Shown piece by piece: positions 51,419-62,659 of a DNA stretch of 64,000 nt (position 1 is its first letter; the number at the start of each line of letters is the position of its first letter). The position numbers were made by a program, and so were the translations under genes. Source of the DNA: Phoma sp. XZ068. Its lineage: Eukaryota > Ascomycota > Dothideomycetes > Pleosporales > Didymellaceae. Location of the stretch: the NCBI GenBank assembly GCA_004835665.1, contig RBKR01000001.1, forward strand, positions 1,674,001-1,738,000, read 5' to 3'. The notes beneath the pieces were generated by a model. The model saw nothing but the letters and a program-made list of their open reading frames with translations, was not told the DNA's origin and did not search any database.

Positions 51419-52924
51419 TCACCCAGTCATATTCACATCACCATTCTGCGCCCCTGCATCAATCGCTCCAGGATCCAATCTACTCAGACACCCTGGGCAG
51501 TTATGCAGTACCATATGGCAAAACATATCACAGTCGATGCAGAAATGGCTTTCGCAGGATCGACACTCGTATCTCGCGCTCTCACTAGCCTTCTGTTCTC
51601 CATTCTCTTCGTCTTCTGCCGTGTTTTCTCTCCCCGCATATCCGTTCAGTATGCTTCCCGTTGTGGACTGCCTCTCCTTCTTCAAGGCTCTCGCGGCTAG
51701 CTCCTGCTTTGATGGGATCTCGGGAAAGGTGGTAAGACAGCCTACACAATCCTTCGAGTTCTTTTCGCGAGCTCGCTGCCATGTCACGGTAGCCCAGTTC
51801 CGCAGGGGAAAGAGGTGATGATAACTTCTCGCCAGATGTGTTGAGAGGAGGAGTGTGAGTTGGCAACTAGGACAAGTCACCGGTAGCGAGCATACCTTCG
51901 CACTGCACCGTGAGCACGTATAGCCGCCTAATGTGAGGTTGCCATGGCATGCACATATTGTAGGCGAGTCCTCCACGACGCGCGAAGGGAACCCCATCAT
52001 CATCAGTGCAGCACCTTTCTCAGGCTGCTGAGTTGTGGAAGCTGTATCTGACCGGATAACAGGTGGTGTGGTAGTTGCGATAAGTAGCTCTTTGAGCATT
52101 TCCTGGTCGGTCGCGATTGTGTATTCGCTCTCGTCCCCAAAGTTTGTCCGCGTTACAATTTCTGAACAGATCTTGAGACGGGCGCCCATACCAATAATAC
52201 TGACGCGGATGCGGTCGCGGACGCATGCTTTGACGGTTTGATGGATGTCGCCAGGGTCGAGAGAGAGGAGGGAGCCAAAGACTACTATGACTTCTCGTGT
52301 GCCGTGGTTTGGAGTGTGGTATAACGTTGCGCGCGCAAGTTCCAGCGCGTTCTGGAGACTGGGTGCACCTTTGGGCTCCTTGCCTGTCTCTTTGCTTCGC
52401 AGGGCTAAGATTGCTGCTGCGTGCTCTGCTGGATTGCCTGACAGCTCGGAGACTCGTATGCATATGCCGTCATGCATGCCGAGTACGCTCATCTGAGAGA
52501 TAGGATTCTGCTCGAAGAATTCGCGGACGTAGTCTTGCGCATAGTTGATCATCGTGTAGAAGCGATTCGGCCGCATGTCCTTCTCCATCATGGCCTCTGA
52601 CAGGTCCAACACCAGAACGATGTGCCGTATGATACCTCTTTGGAAAGGTTTTGTGTCTTTGCGTAACCGTTTGCGCTTGCGCTCCTCCTCGCGCTCTTGC
52701 ATGCTCTGCCCTATGTCCTCATCGTTCGCAGGTGTGATAGTCTTCTCAACTGTTCGCGAATATTCGGTCTCCCATGCTTTGCGCGCTGGCTTTGGCGCAG
52801 CATCTTTCGCGCCTTGTGTCCTACCGCCCCCTGGTTGTGCTGGCCTACTTGAGCTGGCCCTTGAGCCAACATACTCATCGCCAGAGACTTCGTCGCCATC
52901 GTAAGAATAGTCCGAGTCGGCCAT
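51419..52924 (-). CDS. SSL1: TFIIH core subunit Ssl1 (GTF2H2/p44 homologue)
   Basis: Single exon, 501 residues. Ssl1/p44 belongs to the TFIIH core, where it stimulates the Rad3/XPD helicase in transcription initiation and nucleotide-excision repair. The acidic N-terminus is followed by KAWETEYSRTVE, then a von Willebrand A-like domain from about 98 (IIRHIVLVLDLSEAM through MGARLKICSEIVT). Then come GFPSRV, a first cysteine set (CACHGN, CSRCSAKVCSLPVTCPSC) and the C-terminal C4C4 zinc module ending near 479 (YECRSCESHFCIDCDMFC and HNCPGC). All are hallmarks of Ssl1. A Gly/Glu-rich loop near 430 is an insertion. The start is in GCCATGG. Location nuclear. Confidence 0.95.
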   Translation of the reverse strand: MADSDYSYDGDEVSGDEYVGSRASSSRPAQPGGGRTQGAKDAAPKPARKAWETEYSRTVEKTITPANDEDIGQSMQEREEERKRKRLRKDTKPFQRGIIRHIVLVLDLSEAMMEKDMRPNRFYTMINYAQDYVREFFEQNPISQMSVLGMHDGICIRVSELSGNPAEHAAAILALRSKETGKEPKGAPSLQNALELARATLYHTPNHGTREVIVVFGSLLSLDPGDIHQTVKACVRDRIRVSIIGMGARLKICSEIVTRTNFGDESEYTIATDQEMLKELLIATTTPPVIRSDTASTTQQPEKGAALMMMGFPSRVVEDSPTICACHGNLTLGGYTCSRCSAKVCSLPVTCPSCQLTLLLSTHLARSYHHLFPLRNWATVTWQRAREKNSKDCVGCLTTFPEIPSKQELAARALKKERQSTTGSILNGYAGRENTAEDEENGEQKASESARYECRSCESHFCIDCDMFCHMVLHNCPGCLSRLDPGAIDAGAQNGDVNMTG

Positions 52925-53525
52925 GGCCTGCGCTTGCGCTCGTGAGCGGCTTTGGCGGGGGGCAGAGCAGCGACCGCCTGCGGTGCTGTTGTTCTAAATT
53001 CCGGGCTAGACTCGCGTCAGATAGCTGACGAGCGTAGACTATGCGGCCAAATCGAAAAATGCGGCCGTCGTAAGTGCGTGGGTAATGCTATGCAAGTGGA
53101 AGTGCGCGACCGATGAACAATGGAAGATGACGTCGTGAGCTCTCATTTGTAGATTTGCCCAGGGATGTTGCTAAGGTGAAGTTGAATGGCGCATTCTCGA
53201 CGTAAGGTAAGTGTCTCACTAAGACGTGACACGTTCCAACTGTGTGGAAGCTTTGTGAAGCTCTGCGGTCGGTTGTAGATCCCGCCTCTGACAGATAGAG
53301 ATGCGTGCGCACGTGATGTTTAGAACGCGCTCTCACGTTTTGCATGTGAATTTGGTATAACTACATAAACAAACCCATATCTTTTCCAGCAAACATTATC
53401 TGTGTCGTAAACTAGCAGCATGACGCGTAATGCGTCGAAAGATCCCAAAAATGGTATACGCTATGCTAGAGAAATCATCAAACATTACGCCGTATCGTGT
53501 TTCCACCAAATGACCCGCAAGGTCA
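52925..53525. other. Intergenic region between SSL1 and the Chs7-type gene
   Basis: 601 bases: promoter of SSL1 and 3' UTR of the Chs7-type gene. No gene seen. Confidence 0.45.
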
Positions 53526-54761
53526 TCAATTATACGAGCCCTCGACTGTTGGCATCGGCCAGTCGTCCTCGGTGATGCTCGACCAGAACACCCAGATCAT
53601 TACGACCGAAAGGAGCGTGAAGAGCGTCTCGAAGAGACCGCCATTGATCTTGCCTGAGCTGCCTGTGCAGATGTGGACGCTGATAACGTACTGGAAGATT
53701 TGTCCAATAGCAAAAAGCAGAGCGGCGCCAAGCAGATAGACTGGCTAGGGTGTTAGCAATGTTCAAAGATATGGGTGATGAGCACGTACGCATTGGCTTG
53801 CGCTCTCCAAGAACGCGAAGAACAAGGAATGCCTCCAAGCAGAAGAAGACGACCAGGAAGACCAGAGGAACGAGCTGGTAGAGCGTGTAGAGAGCGTAGG
53901 CCTGGTTCTCTCCTACCAGGGTATCGTCCCAGTAGCCGGTCCAGCTGAAGCCTGTGTCAAGAGCAATGTAGCCGGTTCCAACGAAGATGATAACCGCAGA
54001 GATCAAGAGCAAGCCGATGGATATGGGGGTGCCATCATCTAGAAGTTGGTAGCCAACCAAGCCGTTGAGCATTAGAATCCAAGATGTTGCAACAATCGCA
54101 GCGATGTGTACAGCAACAAAGGCCTGCAAAACAGTCAGCCGCTACAGTCTAATTGGCGGAAGCAGGTGACGTACCAGGCGCACAGAGTTATTCAGAGGGA
54201 AGCCACCGATGGTGAAGATCTCGCAGATGGAGACAATGATGTAACCGAGGAGGAAGAGTTGCATTTCCCTGTGACCGGTTAGTTCTTGGGTTTCTGTATT
54301 TTGTCGATGCCAAAGAGTCGCGCACCTTCGTCCAACGGCCGCCTTCTTCCTTTCAGATCTCCAGAGCAGGAAGAAGGTGGTAGCAATTGCGATACCACAT
54401 AGTATTATTGAGCCTGCGCCCATTAGCCAAGTCCCATTGCGCAAATAGTGAACTCTACTGACCCAGATTGTGCAGTCTATTACCACCGCCAACGGAGAAG
54501 CCTTGCAGTGTGCAGCCTCCGTTCCATCCTCCGCCGTTCCTTGTGGGTGCTTGGCTGAAGAGCTGTGGTGATATGGCGGTTAGCGGCGCGCGCGAACAAC
54601 GGGTCAGCCCAGGGGGTCAAGGGCGGTCGCAACATACATAGCATACTGCGACGGTTAGTATTATACATGTGACGGCGAATAATTGGTGTCTTACCTGGCA
54701 GCGTCGACCAGCTGTTGCCCGTGTCGCGACAAAAGTCGTCAAACTTTCCGTACCTCGACAT
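53526..54761 (-). CDS. Chs7-type protein (chitin synthase export chaperone family)
   Basis: Seven exons: 54761..54695, 54645..54638, 54562..54463, 54413..54326, 54268..54175, 54123..53790 and 53740..53526, giving 301 residues. All six introns are GT-AG with CTAAC- or CTGAC-type branch points (49, 75, 49, 57, 51 and 49 nt). The second exon is only 8 nt. The product starts MSRYGKFDDFCRD and has about seven hydrophobic segments, with GLVGYQLLDDGTPISIGLLL, YALYTLYQLVPLVFLVVFF, EAFLVLRVLGERKPM and FTLLSVVMIWVFWSSITEDDW. The GxVGxQLxxDGT and W(S)SITEDD patterns are those of Chs7, an ER membrane protein needed for export of chitin synthase. It may be a paralogue with another client. All seven exons are needed to reach an uninterrupted frame from ATG to TGA. 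Confidence 0.82.
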
Positions 54762-56386
54762 GGCTGGCTACAGCGCAGCGCAGCCTCGCGTTGGGTGGAT
54801 GATTACAGCAGCGATCGTCGTCGTTTGAATTGCAGCGGGAGGCTCAGGCAGCGGGTGGAGTTGGCAGTCCTGAGCGGGCACGTAGCGAAAGTGAATTGTG
54901 GAGGAGCAGTGCGGGTCGTGAGAGATGATGTGCTGCTGGTCCACGGTCCACGGTGGCTGGTGCTTCGAACGTCGAACTTGTTTTAGGACGGTGGTAGGTA
55001 GCCAGGTCAGGGATGCGGCTCGCTGCAACGCCACTTCGTCGCGGACCAAAGCTTGTACTTTTCGAATCACGTTGTCGCTGCCCAAGTGACACTTGAATCT
55101 CAATTGAAAAAGTCCAATGTCGATGAAGCAGAACAGCTCGTGGACGCCTCTCACCACGCCCTCACGATTCACGACTCACGATCAATACAACGACATCCCA
55201 AGCAACAAACCGGGCCGGCAGACTGGCAATTAGAAACTCGGCCAATCACGTCTGCAGGAGGTGCAGCACTAGACTGTTTCGCTCGATCGTCGCTCTGGCG
55301 GAAAGTGTCTGGCGGCAGCGCAGCGCCTTACAGCCGGCTTTGCGTGCACAACCACTCCATGGCAACAAACATGGTTGAGATCAAAAGTGGGTACTTCATC
55401 ACCGCTGGTATTGTTGTCGTTGGGGGCATGGACTTTTCTTGTCTACGGTCATTTCTCGTTCGCATCATCACCTTTAGCCGCGTTCCTGTCGGCCGTCTGG
55501 CAGCTGCACGTCACGGACGCACAACGTCGCGTTTGTGCAGCAATGATCGCCAGCCCACCCGCCAGCCATCTTTATGGAGCTCCTTTCCAAGAATCCTTGC
55601 ACGTGGTGTCCGTGCAAAAGCAATTGACAGACGTTCTGGTGGTCCACGATGCTGCAGCCCTCTCTTCACGAGTGAAGTTGCATGAGATGCCCCAGATGTT
55701 GCAGTGTTTCACGTGCAAGAGGCAGCAGTGTTTCGAGGTTTCGAGGCTCACACACGAAGTGGTAAACACGCGGCCCTTACACGTGGCTGCCTTATGCATG
55801 TTGATTGAGGGTATGCTAGACACCGTCTTCAAGATCGATGCTGGATAATTTGGTCTTGTTGAATCACGGCGTTGCTGCCGTGCATGTCTGGTACAGTTTG
55901 GGCAGCTTTGTCGACCGCTAGTACCCGCGATCAGCTAGCCTAGCGAGACGTGGAAAACTCATGTGGAGTTCTCAGACAGTTGCTGGACTTGCGGAGTTGA
56001 TTTTGCGGGGACTCTGTTGGAGTGGCAGCCTCGTGAGCAGCCAGCGGTGCCAGCCTCTCCAAACCCCCCCGGTAGCAATCGCATAGATAAGGAGTGGATC
56101 ATCTCCAAGCAGACATGCACCCGCGATAGCCTGCGCCGCGACATCATAGCACCGCAGGCCGCGCCAGCAGGCTGGCCAACAGCAGGCTCGCTGCATCTCT
56201 CCCCCGGCTCAGCCCGGACCGAGTGGGAAGGGAGCGCCAAGTCCGCAGGAACGGCATTCAAGCCAGGGCTCAGGCGGACAGGGTAGCTCACGTTTTCCTG
56301 ATCACGAAGCCGTATTGTGCTCTTTCCAGTCCCACTGCCGTCCAATGTGACCGCCCTTGACCGCTTAAGCCCTAGGCCCACCTTAA
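54762..56386. other. 1.6-kb divergent intergenic region (Chs7-type / sugar transporter)
   Basis: Shared upstream region of two divergent genes. Open frames here (for example near 55053-55685 and 55963-56286) show no family resemblance. A first exon of the sugar transporter may be hidden in it, because that gene has no in-frame ATG in its recognisable N-terminal exon. Confidence 0.45.
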
Positions 56387-58771
56387 CCTGCACGTCACTC
56401 GCGACCGCCTTTCGACGCTTCTCCAGATCCACTGCATTGGAGTTGGCTGCTCCCTCAGCCTGCAACCTTCACCATTCCTTTCACATCGAGCAGCAGTCGG
56501 AGACCTGCGAACATCCCTCTCCATAACCTGAGCTCGGTCTCGCGCCCCCGTGACGGCGACTCCGCTTATCTGCTCGACAACGATAAGGATAGCGCGCGGT
56601 CCTCCTTCGACACCCCGTCCTCGCACTCGGACGACTTTTCGCTCTGGAGTGACACCGGCGACCTCGTCGACCAGCTTGCCGACCAGGAAGATCCCCTCGC
56701 CATCCGCTTGGAAGGCCATCCGCCCCCGCACCGACGACACCAGAAGCGTGCCCGCTTTGCCTCGCAGGACAGTCTCCACGAGAAAGGCCACCCTACCCTC
56801 CGCCTCGAAGACATTGAGATACCCGAACCTGGGCCACGGACAATCAGCAAAGCAGAGAGAATCCTCGCTCGCATCATGGCGCCCAACGATGGGCCCTCCC
56901 GTATTCACGGGCTGCACGGGAAGAAGCTGATGTGAGCAACACCGTACAGCTGCTGGCAAAAAACGGTTACTGACATGGATCAGCTACTTCACCAGTGTAT
57001 TCGTCTCATTAGGAGTGTTTCTGTTTGGTTATGACCAGGGCGTCATGTCTGGTATTATCACGTATGCCGCCTCGCACCCGTCCGTACTCGAGCATATCTG
57101 ATCCAAACACACAGGGGAATCTACTTCAAGGATTACTTCAACCAGCCCACCGCCGTCGAGCTGGGTAGCATGGTCGCTATCCTGGAAATTGGTGCCTTCA
57201 TCTCCTCCCTCGTTGTAGGCCGTATTGGAGACGTCCTGGGTCGACGCAAGACCATTCTCTACGGCTCGCTCATCTTTGTCGTTGGTGGTGCTCTCCAGAC
57301 TTTTGCCAATGGAATGACCATGATGCTGTTAGGGAGAATCATCGCCGGTCTTGGCGTGGGAACGCTGTCCACGATAGTACCCGTGTATCAGTCTGAGATC
57401 TCACCGCCCCACAACCGTGGAAAGATGGGTTGCATCGAGTTCACTGGCAACATTACCGGATATGCATGCAGTGTCTGGGTGGACTACTTCTGCAGTTACA
57501 TCAAGAGCGACTATGCGTGGAGGATTCCATTGTTCATGCAATGCATCATGGGCGGCCTGCTCGCTTTGGGCAGTCTGCTCATCTGTGAATCACCAAGGTT
57601 TGTAAGATTTCGCTCGCAGAAGATCTGTGCTGACAATTGGCAGATGGCTTCTAGACAACGACCATGACGAGGAGGGAATTGTAGTCATTGCTAACCTGTA
57701 TGGAAAGGGTGACATCCACAACCCCAAAGCGCGCGATGAATACCGAGAAATCAAGATGAACGTGCTGCTGCAGCGACAAGAAGGTGAACGTTCCTACGCA
57801 GATATGTTCAAACGCTACTACAAGCGTGTCTTTATCGCCATGTCCGCCCAAGCCCTAGCGCAACTCAACGGCATCAACGTCATCTCGTACTATGCACCTC
57901 TCGTCTTTGAAGAAGCCGGGTGGTACGGTCGCCAGGCCATTCTCATGACCGGTATCAACGCGATTACGTACCTTTTGTCCACCATTCCGCCATGGTACAT
58001 TGTAGACACTCTGGGTCGTCGAAAGATTCTGCTTTCTGGAGCTTTGATGATGGTCATATCGCTCTCTGCTATCTCGTACTTTATCTACCTGCAAGCAAGC
58101 TGGACACCGAACATGGTGGTCATCTTTGTGATGATCTACAACGCGGCATTTGGATACTCATGGGGTCCTATCCCGTGGCTGTACCCGCCGGAGATCCTGC
58201 CCCTCAGCATTCGTGCAAAGGGAGCTAGTTTGAGCACAGCGACTAACTGGGCCTTCAACTGGCTGGTCGGAGAAATGACACCCATCCTGCAGGAACACAT
58301 TCAGTGGCGCTTGTACCTTATTCACGCGTTCTTCTGCGCTGCCAGTTTTGTGATTGGTAAGTTCAGCTGCTCACAGCCGCAGAGTTGTCGGTTTGCTAAC
58401 ATTCTACAGTCTACTTCATCTACCCTGAGACCGCCAACGTCCGCCTTGAAGATATGAATTCGCTGTTTGGAGACGCCACGACGGTAGCAGCCACACCGCA
58501 GCAACAAGCAGAGGTTGAGTCGTTGATGAGCGGCAGTGGCCGCGAGGGTCGTGGTCGTGGTTCTGAGCGCGGCGGCCCTCGCCTCGCAGCCGAAGCAGTC
58601 ATCCCAGGGCTCGACATTGAGCCACCTGATCTCGAGAACGGCAGGTCTCCTCCCAAGTCTGAGAATGGCGATGGTGTCGGCGGCTGGATCTCAAACATGG
58701 TCAAGAGAAGTAAGGGAGACAATGACGGCGCGAGTGGAAAGTACAAGCGCGTTGGTCAAGACGAGGATTAG
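56387..58771 (+). CDS. MFS sugar transporter (hexose-transporter type), 5' end unresolved
   Basis: Recognisable exons: up to 56931, then 56984..57061, 57115..57597, 57644..58356 and 58410..58771 (introns of 52, 53, 46 and 53 nt). The start given is only the limit of the open frame; no in-frame ATG occurs before 56875. The N-terminal cytosolic part is acidic and Ser-rich (SSHSDDFSLWSDTGDLVDQL). Twelve membrane segments follow with sugar-porter signatures: GYDQGVMSGI (TM1), GRIGDVLGRRKT (loop 2-3), GRIIAGLGVGTLSTIVPVYQSEISP (TM4-5), ESPRWL (loop 6-7), QLNGINVISYYAPLVFEEAGW (TM7), DTLGRRKILL (loop 8-9) and PWLYPPEILPLSIRAKG (TM10). The C-terminal ~110 residues are cytosolic, with YPETANVRLEDMNSLFG. 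Such proteins import hexoses by facilitated or H+-coupled transport. The substrate is not evident. Confidence 0.85.
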
Positions 58772-58983
58772 ACGTTTGCAACATCGCACTGATTGGCATT
58801 TCCTGGACATTTTTGCATACTCTGGTCTCCGTTGCAAGCGACTCGGTTTGATATCCACGAGCACCAGCGCTCGGCGTGTACGTTTTGATTGATAGAAAGG
58901 GCGGAGCATTTCTTAGAAATACAGGCTAGAAAGCCTCAGCATTGTATTGGTATGAGCGGACTTGAAACGGCGATGGAATTGTC

Positions 58984-58989
58984 AATAAA
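58984..58989 (+). terminator. Possible polyadenylation signal of the sugar transporter gene
   Basis: AATAAA 213 bases after the stop codon. Fungal signals are variable, so this is only a candidate. Confidence 0.3.
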
Positions 58990-59350
58990 AGCTGTTCTGA
59001 TCTCTTGGAATTTGGCCTTTGCACTAGGGTGATCGACCGGCCCTTTGACGTGGACGGTTGACATGGTCTGTTTACACATTTATGTTTCAGCGCCTACGAA
59101 CACGCCCATTTGCATTTCACCTGATAAAATCATCGCCCCTTAGTAGAGGCGTCGAATACGAACGCGAGTACGTCAGCTTGCACGTGAGGACAAGTGTCAT
59201 AAGCTTCCCCCCTACTGAAGCTGTGCGAGCCTAGCCTAGAAATCTAAATCGGGACCAAGCCTGCAATTGATCTCCCCAACCGCACCGCAGGGGCCGTCAG
59301 ACGCTGCTCTTCACCTTGAGCGTTTCTCATGTTTGCAATTCCTTCGGGGT

Positions 59351-59371
59351 TCTTCTCTTCTTCTTCTTCTT
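59351..59371 (+). repeat. CTT-rich tract in the PMT2 upstream region
   Basis: TCTTCTCTTCTTCTTCTTCTT, a pyrimidine trinucleotide tract about 190 bases before the PMT2 ATG. It may be a microsatellite in the promoter or leader. Confidence 0.7.
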
Positions 59372-59560
59372 GAACCTGCTGTGCTTTTGCAGCAGACGTT
59401 ACGCAGGCTTGTGAGACAGCCTGATCCCGCAAGTGCTCCTCGCGCTACGCACCCCTCGCTTTCCAGCAACGCTCGCATCAGCCACGAATCCTCTTTCGAC
59501 CGTGTCCACACTGCGTAGAAGCATTGTAACTGCGGACACATTTGCGCATTTTCTTTGAAT

Positions 59561-61978
59561 ATGGCGACTGCGCGCACAACAGGTGCTGATGCGCAGGCGG
59601 AGGAGCTGCGGAGAAGAAATGTAGCTGGCCAGACAGCTACACCCGTCGTGTCCCAGGCGCAGATCAAGGAGAAGTCGAAGGAGAAGGTACACACGCTCCA
59701 TTACACGCGTTCGTGATAAGAACATTTGGCTAACAGCCTGCAGCCATTCGAGCTCATCGCCTTCCTCGACGAGTATGAGTTCATCTGGGCCCCGCTCATC
59801 TTCACCGCGCTCGCCTTCTTTACGCGCATGTACAAGATTGGTCTTTCGCCAATTGTCACCTGGGACGAAGCTCAGTAAGCAGCAAATCACACACCACAGC
59901 GGACGCGTTCTGACGAGAAAACAGCTTCGGCAAGTTCGGTTCCCACTACCTCAAGCGCGAGTTCTACTTCGATGTCCACCCGCCGCTCGGTAAGATGCTG
60001 GTCGGTCTCTCTGGCTACCTCGCTGGCTACAACGGTTCCTTTGAATTCAAGTCCGGCGAGACATACCCTGAGGAGCTGAACTACACCTTCATGCGCCTTT
60101 TCAACGCCGCGTTCGGCGCCGTCTGCGTTCCCTTGGCCTACTTCACCGCAAAGGAACTGAACTTCCGAAGACCTACCGTCTGGTTCGTTACCCTGGCTGT
60201 TCTCTGCGAGAACTCGTACACCACCATCAGCCGTTTCATTCTCCTCGACTCCATGCTTCTCTGCTTCACTTTCACCACCGTCTTCTGCTGGTCCAAGTTC
60301 CACCGTCAGCAGCATGACCCCTTCTCTCCTGAGTGGGGTCTCTGGTTGATGCTGACTGGTGTCTCCATTGGATGCGTGTGCAGTGTAAAGTGGGTTGGTT
60401 TTTTCGTCACTGCTCTGGTCGGTCTGTACACCATTGAGGACCTCTGGAACAAGTTCGGCGATCTCAAGATGCCCAAGGTACGACTCCCTCGCAGACTGGC
60501 TTATTCAAAGCTAACGTATACAGATGGAACTTTTTACCCACCTCGCCTTCCGCGTTTTCGGTCTCATCCTGATTCCCCTCGCTGTCTACACCTTCTCCTT
60601 CTATCTCCACTTCTTGATCCTCGAGAACAGCGGTCCTGGTGACGCTCAGATGAGCTCGCTCTTCCAGGCCAACCTACGCGGTACTGAAGTTGGCAAGAAC
60701 AGTCCCCTCGAGGTCGCATACGGCTCCCGCACCACGCTGAAGAACATGGGTTACGGAGGAGGTTTGCTCCACTCTCACGTCCAGACCTACCCCGAAGGCT
60801 CGACTCAGCAGCAGATTACCTGCTACCACCACAAGGATGCCAACAATGACTGGTTCTTCTACCCTAACCGCCACGAGGTCCCATATGACCCCGAGGAGGA
60901 GCTTCGCTTCCCTGGAAACGGCGATGTCATCCGTCTCATCCACGCCCAGACCGGCCGCAACCTCCACTCGCACCAGGTCGCCGCCCCTGTCACCAAGGCC
61001 GACTACGAGGTTTCTTGCTACGGTAACACCACAGTTGGCGACACCAAGGACCACTGGGTTGTCGAGGTTGTTCGCGATGCTGCTTCAAGGGACTACTCTA
61101 AGATCCGAACTCTTACGACCGCTCTGCGCTTCAAGCACAAGGATCTGGGTTGCTACCTCCGCGCCGGTAACGTCAACTTGCCACAGTGGGGTTTCAAGCA
61201 GATTGAAACCACTTGCGTCAAGCAGAACAACCCCCGCGATGTCTACACCCACTGGAACATTGAGAGCCACACCAACGAGAAGCTTCCCCCGGGCAACCCT
61301 GGTGACTACAAGTCTCCTTTCTTCCAGGACTTCATCCACCTCAACGTTGCCATGATGACCTCGAACAACGCGCTCGTCCCCGACCCTGACAAGCAGGATG
61401 ATCTCGCTTCTGCTTTCTGGCAATGGCCTATTCTCCACGTCGGTCTCCGTATGTGTGGCTGGAACGACGACAGTAAGTCTTATATCGCGTGCCTTGACCA
61501 TCCTATACTAATATTATCTGCAGTTGTCAAGTACTTCCTTCTTGGAAACCCCTTCGTCTACTGGGGCAGCACAGCCAGCCTCGGCATTTTCGGTCTGATC
61601 GTCATCTACTACGTTGTCCGCTGGCAACGCGGCTACACCGACCTTAAGCAGGCCGAAATCGACCAGATCCACTACGCTGGAATCTATCCCGTTATCGGCT
61701 GGGTCCTGCACTACCTCCCCTTCATGGCCATGGGCCGTGTCACCTATGTTCACCACTACTACCCCGCGCTGTGGTTCGCTATCCTGACCATGGGCTTCTG
61801 CCTTGACTGGACGACGAGGAAGCTTAACAACCAGGTCCGCTGGGGCATCTTTGCCGTCCTGTACGCGGTCATCATTGGTCTCTACTGGCTCTTCAGGGCC
61901 ATCTCCTTCGGTATGGTCGGAAACAGCAAGCAGTGGAGCCACCTCAAGTGGTTCGACAGCTGGAGGATCACCGACTAA
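59561..61978 (+). CDS. PMT2: Protein O-mannosyltransferase, PMT2 subfamily
   Basis: Exons 59561..59686, 59744..59874, 59925..60477, 60524..61472 and 61524..61978 give 737 residues. The enzyme moves mannose from dolichyl-phosphate-mannose to Ser/Thr of secretory proteins in the ER and is vital for fungal wall integrity. TWDEAHFGKFGSHYLKREFY carries the catalytic Asp83-Glu84; DVHPPLGKMLVGLSGYLAGYNGSF with KSGETYPEELNY identifies subfamily 2 rather than 1 or 4. RFILLDSMLL and SVKWVGFFVTALVGL are further PMT signatures. The luminal MIR repeats occupy about 330-520 (LLHSHVQTYPEGSTQQQITC, VIRLIHAQTGRNLHSH, LRFKHKDLGCYLRA). Membrane segments return near 560 and the C-terminus ends KQWSHLKWFDSWRITD. 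The last intron is 51 nt with no stop in frame, so retention would add 17 residues. Confidence 0.96.
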
Positions 61979-62659
61979 ATCTTGGGACACTACGGATGGT
62001 CCCTCGAGCGTCTGCGCTGTGTGGCGGACGGGTGTGTAACAATACTTTTACTTGCGTTGCGACTTACAAAACAACATTTCTTTGCCAACCTCTAGGGACT
62101 ATGGATAGAGTGCATATGCGTCTGGTTATCAACCTGGCTAGTTAGCAAGGTGTTGGAGGAATTGAGCATCGAATGCTTCTCATAGTGTTACGAATTCAAC
62201 TCCGCCATGACTATTTCTGATGAGCTGACTGTGATGAGGTGAAGAAGTTATGGATGACTATGCTGACAAGCCTTACACCGCATCTGCTAGCGTGTTACCC
62301 CGGATTTACGTGCAGAACACCCACAATCCTCGGTGCTTCTCGACGACCATCGCATCAGCATTTTTGAACAGCGCGTTGACACGGCTGATAGGATTCGGCC
62401 AAAGCCACACCAATCTGGTGACATGCTAAAGACGATCGCGCCGCCTCCTCCAATAAGTGGCGCTGCCGAGGTCCGCTTCCCCTCCTTCACGCGCACAGCG
62501 AGTGGGAGACGACCGTCCCAGGCTCGGGGTCCCAAGACCTCCGCTTGAGGCGTCGGATCCGCAGACAGCTGTGCAGCTAGCAAAGCAGGTACCTTATAGC
62601 TTCCAAGTACCCTAATCTCAGCTGTGTACTACTCTTCTCTCAATGATACTGTCGTAACA
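61979..62659. other. Intergenic region between PMT2 and the dehydrogenase gene
   Basis: 681 bases between two plus-strand genes. No gene seen. Confidence 0.45.

Larger units (their letters stand above)
58772..59560. other. Intergenic region between sugar transporter and PMT2
   Basis: 789 bases with the transporter 3' UTR and the PMT2 promoter and leader. An AATAAA at 58984-58989 could be its polyadenylation signal and a CT-rich trinucleotide tract lies at 59351-59371. No gene seen. Confidence 0.5.

Noticed and set aside
55053..55685. 210-codon frame in the Chs7/sugar-transporter gap
   Set aside because: Overlaps other frames of similar length, has no family resemblance and no supporting splice signals.
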